A DNA stretch of 64,000 nucleotides. It comes from Sycobia sp. Sy_11 (taxonomy: Eukaryota; Arthropoda; Insecta; Hymenoptera; Epichrysomallidae). Shown here one piece after another: positions 54,111-64,000 of this stretch. Positions within the stretch are counted from its first letter, which is position 1, and the number at the start of each line of letters is the position of its first letter. The stretch spans positions 4,170,001 to 4,234,000 of the forward strand of contig JACCIC010000014.1 in the NCBI GenBank assembly GCA_018907035.1, read 5' to 3'. Below the pieces are notes generated by a model that had not been told where the DNA came from, did no database searches, and was given only the letters and a program-made list of their open reading frames with translations. The position numbers and the translations under genes are program-made.

Positions 54111-57100
54111 AGCGAATTTTGCTGCGTTAAGATTCTAAATTACTCCTCCGAAAACACTATTCAGATTCAAATACATGAAGCATGAATGAAATAGGGATTA
54201 CGTTAGTAAACTACTGTAAGACCTTATTTCGATATCATCAGTGGAACTGTAAAGGAAAAAACAGTCATCTGTGAAGTAATGCCTTAATTGCCTGTTCATG
54301 CGTATGACGAGGGACGATAGAGTGATTTTTCCATCAGTAGAAGTAGTCAATTCTGATTCCCACATATCTAGACAATAATATCCAACTCTAGAATACATAA
54401 GAATAAATATCGATAATTTCATCGTGTTGCAGAAAAGCCATGCATCACAGTAATCCTAAAACGGAATATTTGATAAATTATTGTTAACTGTTATTTAACT
54501 TTGTATTTACTAAAAATGTCATTATAAAACACATTGAAAAACGATTATTATGCTCAAACAGCTTGTGGACATTTTGCTATAAAATTCTATTCTTTTCTTC
54601 TGAGCCTACAGAGTTTAGCACACTTTTCAACTTATAGTTTTTAGTATTTCATATTAAAAGAAAAAATAAATTTGAGCCAGATAATTCAAAAGTCTAAATT
54701 AAAAACTTTGTTTCTAAATCACATTAAAAGGATTTTATTTTTAGTACCACAAAATAATAAAATATTGTTTGTTTTTTTTTAATCGAATACTTAAACAAAT
54801 ATTTATTTAATGATTGAATTGCTCGAGTAAAGTGCACTATTGCGTCATAGGCATTTCAAATAGCCCCGCATGTGGAATATATATAATAGACAAGAAAGAC
54901 TTTATGTTCATCAATTCAATTGACTCAAGGCTTTACATTATTATTTTCTTTCAAATAAAAACATATATCATTCAATAAAAATTATCGATGGTTCAATAAA
55001 TACTATTTTAATTACAGCCAGATAAATAATGTATTAGTATATAATATATTTCTTTCATTCCATTTGAGTTTGGAAGCAATCTTTAGTTATCTCACTTAAT
55101 ATTATAAAATTATTCATTATCACATATAAATTAAAATGAAAGATAAGATGAATTTAAGGTAACAATAGGTTTCTTATTAAATAGCCTAGACAGTTGTAAT
55201 CTTTGTATAATTATTGTAAACTTTTTTTAGATATTATAATATATACTGCATATTCCAACAGTATGAACTAGTTGTTTTTGTATAATTCTTGAAAGGTTTA
55301 ACTTTTCTTGGTAGTTTGAATTTGTCTAACTTTTATACAAAAAAGTTAATGCTGATACACAATTAAAAGTTTAATACTCATTTTTTCATTCATTTTATGA
55401 AAGCCTAAACAATTCTATATTATGAAGTGTTATACTTTACTAATGATGAGTGAGATAGTATCAACAAGATATCTTTATGTTACTACGCATTCCATTTTTC
55501 ATGGATATGGCATTAGTAATTAAATACCTTAATGACTATCGAGATTACCACTTTATAACACAATTAAGTTCTTTATTATAATAACAAGTTTGTCTAGAGA
55601 TATTTAAACAATAATGTTCAGGAGACACAAAAAATTATTCTGATGTCTTTCTAATTAACGATCATATACCTTTTGTAAAATGCTTAGGTGCTTTGTGAAA
55701 TAGTAAATATAATTATATAGAAGAAATGGACACTTCGGTAAATGTGTAATGCATTTAATTCAGTCCTTAGACATTAGTTCTTTAATTGGTTTTTATCAGA
55801 CGTATTGTATTGATTATCTTTACGTGATTTATTCATTTGCTTTTTTTTTCGAGAACTGAAATATTTTTTTCATTTTATTAGAAATAGTACTTTATGATGA
55901 AAAAAGAAGTTCTTATTTGGAAAAATCAAATAAAAGATAAGATTATTTTAAAACATTTCATACCTGTAATTCATATGTTTTATTTTTAATATGGAAATGA
56001 CTAATTATTTTTAAGTGTGATAATACAATCAAGGTCTTCCTCGCTTTTGGATTCCTAATAATTTAGCCTTTTTAATATATATATAACATGTTATACATAA
56101 ATATAGGATTAATTATATATAAGCTAACAAAATGAAAATAGTCAGTGTTAATTCAAATAGCAATATATCTATTTAGACAACTAGTTGGATAAATACAACC
56201 AAACTTCATCGATATTATATTACTAGTACAATAATTTTAAATTGGTACTCGGAGAATATAATTTACTGCTGGTATTAAATTTTATAATACTATATAATAT
56301 AATATATTTAACACTTGATTATTTTTTCATAATAATATTTAATTGGTTATTAAATTTTATTCTATTTTATCAGGAGATTTTTTTAAATATTAAGCTTCAA
56401 ATCAAAAACAAGTAATAAAATGAACTCTTATGTTAAATAATTAGTGATATTTAGTATTAAAAAACAGTATTTACATTCCATTATAAAGTAATATCATCTT
56501 TTTGAATTAGAAGATATTATCTTTTAAAAATATTTAAGAGTTTTAATTAAATCTAATAGTCAAAATTTTTATTAAAATATACTTTGACAAGTACAATATA
56601 AGATTGCAATTCACTTAACATTATTAATATTAATTTTATAAATCTCTAAATTAGCTTTAATATCGAACAATGTTAAATTAATCTACATAGCAGAAAGAAA
56701 ATAAATTGAAGTTATCGTAACTGAAAATTTGTTTCTCATACAAATATGAAATAATAATTGATTTTGAAGTTATATTTATTTATAGCAGATTGATAAAAAT
56801 TGAATAAAATAAAATTCTAATAGTAATTTTTTTTGTATTGGTAATTCAATTAATTACGGAATTTTTAGTTTTATGCACAATATTAATGAGACATTGAAAG
56901 ATCATGATTTTTTGTATGGGAAATGTCATTTAACTAACTAATATTTATGTACGTAAGAATGATACATTATTTATCATTATTTTCATAATCATATATTTAA
57001 AAGATATGCCAGTAAATAGAATATGGTTTAAAAATTTGAAAAACAGTTATTATAATAAAGAAAGAGAATTATATACAGAATTCGTGGAAAATGATTCCAA

Positions 57101-57740
57101 GCTAATATTTTCTAACGCACTAAAGAAAACCGGATTAGAATCAGCTTAACATTCGTAACATAATATACGGTAAAATCTCTGGTAATTTCTACTTGATGGT
57201 AAAGTAGATATTATTTATACAGTATATACTCATTGGGATTTAAAGCATGTTTCAATTGATTCCAAAATAATATTGCTTTGTAAATTAATAAATGTTACGA
57301 GGGTGTTATCCTAAGATAAATGGGCTTTTTTACAACGTGGTGTAGTGTTCCAAATAGTCCGACTGGCAGATTTAGATTATATCAGCTTCTTAACAGGATG
57401 CTTCAACCTCTCTTTGTAAGTAAATTTAGTAGATTTCATTTTGCTGCCGTTGTCCAATATAACGTATTAACAACATAAGTATCTGGAGATATTTTTTTGT
57501 TTTAATTATACCTTTGTATCAGTGACATATAATTAAATCAATTAGAAAATTAACTTACAAAGAGAAGTCACTTGTTTGGGTTTTTAATTAAGTTAGAACT
57601 TACAACATTTATGCGGTTATTCTTTCCAATGTCTCTGCGCTTCCAAGAAATTCAGAAGTAAAATGTTAAGAGAATAAATACTTCATGATAAATGATTTAA
57701 ATATCGTGAAATTGATCCATCAGTCCATGAAAGACTTTAT
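54111..57740. other. AT-rich intergenic DNA
   Basis: Apart from a 74-codon minus frame at 54198-54422 with no recognisable features, no coding region is seen. A near-perfect inverted repeat of about 20 bases (CTCTTTGTAAGT... and its complement) flanks about 57411-57570. Confidence 0.35.
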
Positions 57741-58009
57741 GAACTAAAATGTCATAACTTTCGTTAAAATTGTATTTATAGTTGACCGTAAAGTCAAAAT
57801 TCGCATAAATAAAATACTCCGGACACCGAAAGATATTAAACTCGACGATGCTCTGAAGATAAATAAAGTGTCGAATAGCAGCTCACTCGACCGTGTGAAT
57901 GGTGAAAAACAGTATACCCAAGTCAAGGAGAAAGTCAAGGATATGATGGACAAACGAGACGATCATCCGTATATTGAGCAACAGTGTTATTTTGTTTATC
58001 GCACAGTTT

Positions 58010-59400
58010 GACTTTTATTGATGATGGGTAATTTTGTATTTCTTTAAAGAAAAGTACGACTAGAGCTTATAAAATGCTGTCTAATACGAGTAATGTGTAT
58101 CGCGAGTTATTTCAACGCTTCAATAATGATGACTTTAACATCGAAGATTAATATTTATGTAAGATATCAAATTTGTAGCAATTGAGATGTACTAATCTTC
58201 ACAAATAAAAATAGTTCAGAGAATCATTGCTTATGGCACAGCAAGCTGCTTGAAAATGTTGAATACACATGGAGGTTGAACGAATGAATAGTTGTTCCAG
58301 ATACAAACTGGGACAGTATATTTATATTTGCAACATACTGTGACTGACGATCAAAAATGGGTGTATTTATGATAATTCCAAGCACCGATAATTGTAATGT
58401 AGCCTCGATCATGTCTTCATGGCTTTACGATCACAGTTTGTGTTTCTTGAGACTAGGTTGATGTAATATATAATCAATTGATGCAGCCAACTAAAGTAAT
58501 AATAGGGGATCAGAATTAAAATGGTATTTTTAAGTTGAGATCTACATCAAAAACATACACGATACAATAGAAGATAAGAAATAAACAAAAATGGTCAAAC
58601 AATATTTCGAAATAAAAGTTTCTATTCTACTAGCTAGTTTTTTTGAATTGTACACTGACAGTAAAAGTGAGGTTCTATTGCTTAGAGACAGAGTAAAATT
58701 AAAAAACGTATTTTTCCTTATGAAAATCGCTTAGATGCCTATTATTATGAATTAATCTTCTGTTAATAACTTAAAACATTAGGATTCGCATTATAGTAGC
58801 AGTCGTATCCAAGTTATCATCGGCTGTGTAGACAGGCATGATTACCGCGTATGGTAGACGATTTTTCGGTCCAAGGAAACATGTGATCGCTCATTTCTCA
58901 TTTATTAGTATAAGATTATAAATTCTATACTTTATTATTGTATATTAATAGTAACACACTATTCATGAAATAGCCAGACATACGTGACATTTACTCTTGA
59001 AAATGTCGTAAGCTATATGGGATTAAAAACTAGAGAATGTTCTCTTGCTGGCGATATGATAAACACTTGTTACTTTAATAATATAGGTTGGATTATCTTT
59101 AAAAATAGTTTCTATAAAAGTTTAATCGATTTTCGTTAAAGAGCTCAACTGATAGTATCTCATTAATTCTAGGCATCGTGTAGCTTCTCAGGATTTGTTA
59201 GGCACGATCTAGTTAATGAGTACTTTTTTTCAAAATAAACAAGAGGTTTGATTCTTGAATCGACTGGACAAAACGAGCAGATTGTTTTTGCGTGCAATAT
59301 GCTGCCATAAAATTGGACAAATATAGTGGCTAGTGACGACCAGTATTTTAAATAAATCCATAAGTGTGTAACGATTTTTCGACAATGCAGGTTTAATTTT
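58010..59400 (+). pseudogene. Decayed mariner transposase relic
   Basis: Three blocks in mariner order are readable on the plus strand. Near 58050-58147 is KKSTTRAYKMLSN, then FQRFNNDDFNIED. Near 58335 is TVTDDQKWV, a decayed TGDEKW with the first catalytic Asp. Near 59300-59355 are NMLP and VASDDQYFK, the C-terminal end. Frames shift between blocks, stops are frequent, and about 600 bases between 58.6 and 59.25 kb are not recognisable. It is much older than the intact mariner at 49.2 kb. An open frame just before it (about 57750-58010) is not mariner and was not recognised. Confidence 0.7.
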
Positions 59401-59610
59401 GAGAATATAAATGAACATGTATTTATATAGCTGAGTTTAGTATGGTCTTCAATTATAAATCAATATTATTATGGGATTTGTACTACGTGCATTAATTATA
59501 CCTATTAAAGATATACTCTGCAATATAGTTTTATAAAATAAAGAAGATAAGCATTATAATATAGCATATTTATAAAAATATTTTATTAGCATTTGAAGTT
59601 AATCCTAACA

Positions 59611-59634
59611 GTTATATATAAAGCGAAGGGCAGT
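59611..59634 (+). promoter_or_regulatory. Candidate TATA box and initiator for copy 5
   Basis: A TATATAAAG sequence is followed about 20 bases later by GGCAGTCAC, close to an insect initiator. It lies about 300 bases before the 5' UTR splice acceptor of copy 5, where a non-coding first exon would be expected. No clear counterpart was found upstream of the other copies, so this is tentative. Confidence 0.25.
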
Positions 59635-59964
59635 CACTTCTTTAAATTTATATGAAATAAATAAATTTTTTATATAATATATTTAAAACAATCTAATTAT
59701 TCTTGTTTTTAAAGATATTCGGTCATGTGATTTGTAAATTTTCCATACTGATTGATGAAATTCAATTGATTTTTATTGGCAATATGTATTATCTTTCTTT
59801 CTACATATAATTATATTCTACATATAATTAAAGAGTGCATCTATCCATTCCATTGCCCTTTATTTTTTAAAAATTTTTTTCTACTTAAATATAAGAATTT
59901 TTTATAAAAAATTGTTAAAAAATTCTAATTATATGTTTCAGTGAAAGACGATACAGCCTAAAAT

Positions 59965-61260
59965 ATGACAGCTTTGAATTTGGTTGTACTAATTCTTGCA
60001 GTGCTATACGTTCCATCTCAAGTTCATTCCGATGGACCATCAATTTCGACAAAATATTTTAGATACAACACTGAACATTTGGTACTTGGGGTGCATTACT
60101 TTCGTCAAAATACATTAGTTTATGCTCTCTGTGAAAAAGGCCTTATTGACCAGACACAGATGTGCACAATAAAATTTGAGAGTGGCGTATTCGATAGAAC
60201 GCAGCCATCGCGCACCTGCGACCTGACTGTTATGAATGAAGAAAAGGATGCGTATATATTAGACATTCTAGGAATAAATCTCTGGGGTGATCATAAGGCT
60301 TTGTTTGCATGGCGTGAAGTTTCAATTAGTGATTCACGATTAGCATGGATTATATTAAAAACGGTAGACCTAATAACTTGCAATGTAACTAGTAATATAT
60401 TGCCCGCTACTAATCGTCCTAATATGAGATCTCAAGCATTTATTTCGCCAATACAGAAAAGCTATGAAGTTTCATTTAACAATGAGGATATATGTGGTAA
60501 TAAATTCTGCAAGGTGTCGGTAAACGAACAGGGTATATTTGGTGATCCAGTACCTTGGCTGCTTAATTCTGATTCAATCTTTAATATAGAATTACTTGAT
60601 CAGAATTCGACCGAAAACAAGTTAGTCATAACGACTGCAGACTTAGGCAATAATAAAGCAAAATTTATTTTGGAGAGAAAGTCTAGTAAGTTTAGTCTTT
60701 CCAAATATATGCATTTTTTATTAATATGGAAATTACTTTATTTAAATTTAAAGTAAAAATCTCTATCACGAAAAACTTAATACTTGTACTTTACAGAATT
60801 GAAGACTCTGAAAGAATTCGAGACTATTAAAAATCTTGCTTGGTCTGCTACGAACAGTATTATTTCAATTTGTAATCTTGAAAAATGTAAGCAGTTCGAT
60901 CAACGAGGTACAGCAAAAAAACCCAAAATATTTCTTGAAGAGGACCGTCCACGCGAGTTTCTAGCCTTGTACAACATGCCAAATCGAGACATTTTAGCTG
61001 TGATTTGTGAGGCAAGAAGAGTTGATCCGGCAGATGATTATTATCGTATCATTAAGATTGGAAGTAATGGAAGAGAGGGACAAAGTTTAGAGATTACCGA
61101 TTTAAATTGCTCTGATAAGCCAAACTTCGCAAACATGAAATTCTTCCAAAAGAGTGATACGGAGTATTGTCTAACGCTTTTTCATTCCGTTAATGCTACT
61201 TTACCTGACAAAAGAGTAAAATTCAGTGTATTTTGTTTCCACCTTCTACATTTATTATAG
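59965..61260 (+). CDS. Secreted cysteine-rich protein, tandem family copy 5 (two coding exons)
   Basis: Coding exons are 59965-60685 and 60797-61260, with a short 111-base intron (GTAAGT donor at 60686, ttacag acceptor at 60795-60796), phase 1, giving 394 residues. The signal peptide covers about residues 1-22. Exon 1 cysteines 56, 67, 85 and 139 are in register with the other copies, followed by an IC-x4-FC pair, and six more lie in exon 2. Family motifs are WGDHKALFAWRE, VPWLLN, YNMPNRD and a final FCFHL. The acceptor before the ATG is at 59940-59941, 23 bases upstream. AATAAA lies at 61326. Reading through the short intron would add 22 residues before a stop, so intron retention would give a 263-residue secreted form without the second half. 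Function is unknown. Confidence 0.84.
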
Positions 61261-61331
61261 GCAAATGTGAAACAATTCAAATAGAAGTGATTGTTTACTT
61301 GTTGCGTAGAACTATATTAACATAAAATAAA

Positions 61332-62105
61332 TAATTTGATATTATTATATTTAGTAATGAACGTTCTAACTGCGTGCGGTAAGGCTTTTTTTCCTATAAA
61401 ATAGTACTATCAAATTTAAAAAATTATAATAATTATAATGAATTGTATAAATACAATTAATTAATATATTTATATAAATTAATGATCTATAAAAAAAAAA
61501 TTTATGTGCAAATTTGAATTTTTATTAAGCATTATAACAATAAAATCCTCATATGATTGATTGATTATTATTATATCAATATGACCATATAAATATTAGT
61601 TGGAAATGATACAGTACAGTATTATCAAGTACAAACTGAAATATAAATTAGTTTAAGTATTATATCAATTAGACAATTTTATTCATTATTATCATTAATA
61701 CATAGTAATGTGAATAATTGAAAAGGTGGTGAATTCTATAATAAATAAAAAAAGTTTTAAATCGTAAATATTAGGGGTGAATCCATATAAAAATAACTAA
61801 TTCTATTCTAAAAATATGCTACTTGTATAATAAAAAATATACTATAATTGGTTTAAAAAATCATATCAAATGTTCAAGTAGAGGCTTACCATGGATCGAT
61901 GGCTATTATATATTGAGCGAAAAATTAGTAATTCGGTGATTCGAGTTCAAGTTCTTGTTTTGATCAATTGATATAAGTGTCGCTATAAATTTGTTATGTA
62001 AATTTATATGTGCTTTATTCATAAATGCATACTAAACCTTCGACTTTGATTCACTCCCACTATATTGGGGAGGATTAATAAATCGACGTTAAATAATATA
62101 AAGTA

Positions 62106-62162
<57 letters not shown>

Positions 62163-62249
62163 ACATTATTATTCGATATCCCCTTACAACGATATAATTC
62201 TTTTAATATATCTGAATACATTTGGAATTGCACGAAAAGCAGAATCGTT
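61332..62249. other. AT-rich DNA between copy 5 and the gypsy-type relic
   Basis: Contains only the (TA)n tract at 62113-62159; the 73-codon minus frame over it is an artefact of the repeat. Confidence 0.35.
62113..62159. repeat. (TA)n microsatellite
   Basis: An uninterrupted TA run, just before the gypsy-type relic. Confidence 0.96.
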
Positions 62250-62745
62250 TTAGTGTAGAGGAGATAAAACGGCGTGAGCAACAGTGTCAATAGGAAGAAT
62301 ATGAGAGGTAAGAAGAACGAAGCAACGTACAAGGTTGCGGATAATTTCTTGATGTATTGCGAAGAGAACGCGATCTTCTTGAAAGAGGGATCGAGTTAGG
62401 TTCTCACTTTAGGCACCCAGCGACTGTGAATACTATCATCTTGAAATATTAGTGTGCATGCTTTAAGTGACTTATTAAGCGAATTTGATGATAGTAAAAA
62501 TACTTTTATGAAATGGTCGCGGCAGATATAATTACTTCGCGCAAATTATGGATTAGACGACAAAGCACTTTGTGTATTGCTTACCTTACGGTTAAAAGGT
62601 TGTTTGTTCATTTGCGCACTGAAAACTTCCGGACACCAATAGAATAGCTGTTATAGGATATGAAAATTAGGTTCGATGATCGTCCTGCCCTATGAGTTTC
62701 TGTAAAGAATTTGAAGTAAGTGTTTAGAAAGAGTCGGAATTATTT

Positions 62746-63189
62746 GTGTATTATTATCACGAAAAATTACTTTTAACAAATTGCATACCGATACTTGAAC
62801 CTGTAATAATAGATTATTTAATTGACGATAAACTAGACACAACATTATATATTCAGGCGAGTTTTATGTGCTATGAAAGTAAAGAAAAATTGATTGAATT
62901 ATTTCGAAAGATTACATTGTCTGAGAAACGACATGAACGTGCAGCACTTAATGACACGGCCTCGACCTTTACAGGAAAATCCACAGAAGACGCAATCACG
63001 GCGACAAGGGCAGACACGATACGTGGCGTGAGTCATTGCTACAATTGCATCGAGACGGGATATTATGTACTGTTTGCCCGAAACCTAAGCGCAAAAAGGG
63101 GTTTCGGACGTGGTTCGACGAGCCATCGCAATCATGACTGTCCGAAGCAGCAGACGGCGACAGAAGCTATAGAATTTAACAGCTTATGA
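62746..63189 (+). pseudogene. Gag fragment with degenerate zinc knuckle
   Basis: A 147-residue open stretch of the gypsy-type gag. The first knuckle reads CYNCIETGYYVLFA, where the usual His and last Cys are Tyr and Ala, so zinc binding is lost. A second half-knuckle, SHRNHDC, followed by PKQQ, remains. The frame begins inside gag, as upstream matches are in other frames. Confidence 0.7.
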
Positions 63190-63305
63190 GAAAGACAGCG
63201 ATTTCGGAAAGTACGAGCGCAGCGGTGCAGCCAGCCAGTCCACGGTCACTGTACATGGCAATACCGCATTTTGCATCAGGACGAGCGATAGTGTCGTGCA
63301 AAATT

Positions 63306-63362
63306 GTATCATAAGCGGTATGTTAGATTCGGGTTCACCTATAAGCGTTGTCAAAGAAAGCC
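63306..63362 (+). pseudogene. Aspartic protease remnant of the gypsy-type element
   Basis: A short open run contains LDSGSPIS, which matches the catalytic D-S/T-G motif of retrotransposon proteases, followed by VVKES and then stops. Confidence 0.6.
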
Positions 63363-63883
63363 AACATAAACACGCAAACTTTTGAAATACGAGTGAACAG
63401 TTTTTAGAATTGAATGGATCACGGGTTAGAAACTTATTTTGTATTCTAAGCGAGCGTAGGTGTTGATGGCATAAAGGCAAATTTAAGATTCTGTGGTGTA
63501 CCCAATAACACGATGTCTTCCGATAATTCTTGGTCGAGATTTCATATCTGATCCGATTATGAATGGTAATCTTACTCTTAATAATCCAATTAATCCAGAA
63601 ATTTAAATTTTGTAACAGTTAACGAACATTGAGTTGTCACATCACTGATTCCAGTTAATAACAATTTAGTAGTTAATAAAAAACTTGGCCGACAGAATTT
63701 GGGTAAAACAGATGAAGATTATGACAATAACTATTTAAAAACATTTGAAACAAGTTGACTTAAAGATAATTTTGAGATTAAATTGTTCTTAGACAAGAAT
63801 AACCTATTGCTATTCGACACTGATGAAAGATAATACATATCGTTTGCGTGGAAAAAATATATACAAGAATAGATTTACGTTAT

Positions 63884-64000
63884 CGACATCTCGTATACTG
63901 CATTCATTACTCCGCTAAGTCATTATGATTACTTGGGTCTTCCTTTTGAATTGGCAGATAAACCGAAAAAATTTGCGAAATACATTGTGAAAATTTTTGA
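63884..64000 (+). pseudogene. Reverse transcriptase start of the gypsy-type element (partial at edge)
   Basis: An open run with YTAFITP, YDYLGLPFEL and KFAKYIVKIF in the order seen in Ty3/gypsy reverse transcriptase before the catalytic YxDD block, which would lie past the window edge. Confidence 0.7.

Larger units (their letters stand above)
62250..64000 (+). mobile_element. Decayed Ty3/gypsy-type retrotransposon, cut by the window edge
   Basis: Gag-like text (FDDSKNTFMKWSRQI, then LLRANYGLDDKALCVL) starts near 62480 and runs through a broken frame into a zinc-knuckle remnant at about 63035. An aspartic protease motif LDSGSPIS lies at about 63323-63346. A reverse-transcriptase block YTAFITP then YDYLGLPFEL lies near 63890-63950. 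The order gag, protease, reverse transcriptase is that of Ty3/gypsy elements. Many stops and frame changes show it is dead. No 5' LTR was delimited. The polymerase continues beyond position 64000. Confidence 0.8.

Noticed and set aside
7966..61260. Bracovirus proviral segment carrying a virulence gene family
   Set aside because: The secreted multigene family fits loosely, but no segment-boundary repeats or known bracovirus gene families were seen.

Overview
The window reads as AT-rich nuclear DNA of an insect. A hymenopteran is my best guess, and a parasitoid wasp is possible. The reasons are spliced genes with insect-type GTAAGT donors and short pyrimidine/AG acceptors, many (TA)n microsatellites, isolated CpG-rich patches in an AT-rich background, and a mobile-element mix typical of insects (mariner, Penelope-like, LINE, Ty3/gypsy). 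The species cannot be fixed from the sequence. No tRNA, rRNA, CRISPR or prokaryotic-type operon was seen.

The main content is a tandem array of five paralogous genes, all on the + strand, with start codons at 7966, 20234, 33592, 46066 and 59965, so about 12 to 14 kb apart. Each encodes a secreted protein of 390 to 395 residues from two coding exons joined by one phase-1 intron at the same place (after residue 240 to 242). Each also has a splice acceptor 23 to 33 bases before the ATG, which implies a non-coding first exon further upstream. Four copies keep twelve cysteines in register. The third copy has lost three of them. I do not recognise the family. Its blade-like repeats suggest a beta-propeller-like fold, and secretion plus tandem duplication suggest a lineage-specific extracellular protein.

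Between and inside these genes lie mobile elements. At 23.94-24.78 kb there is a non-autonomous DNA element with 109-bp inverted termini. At 36.7-38.3 kb (minus) there is a 5'-truncated Penelope-like element with reverse transcriptase and GIY-YIG domains. LINE reverse-transcriptase relics sit at 11.2-11.4 kb (minus) and 39.3-39.6 kb (plus), the second abutting a GC-rich LTR-like block to 40.33 kb. A complete mariner with an intact 345-residue transposase (49.21-50.50 kb) lies in the intron of gene 4. A decayed mariner occupies 58.0-59.4 kb, and a decayed Ty3/gypsy gag-pol runs off the right edge from about 62.25 kb. A GC-rich block of unknown origin follows gene 4 (52.69-54.11 kb).

The rest is AT-rich intergenic DNA with microsatellites, two CpG-rich patches (1.02-1.34 and 26.53-26.96 kb) and several decayed stretches I could not assign.
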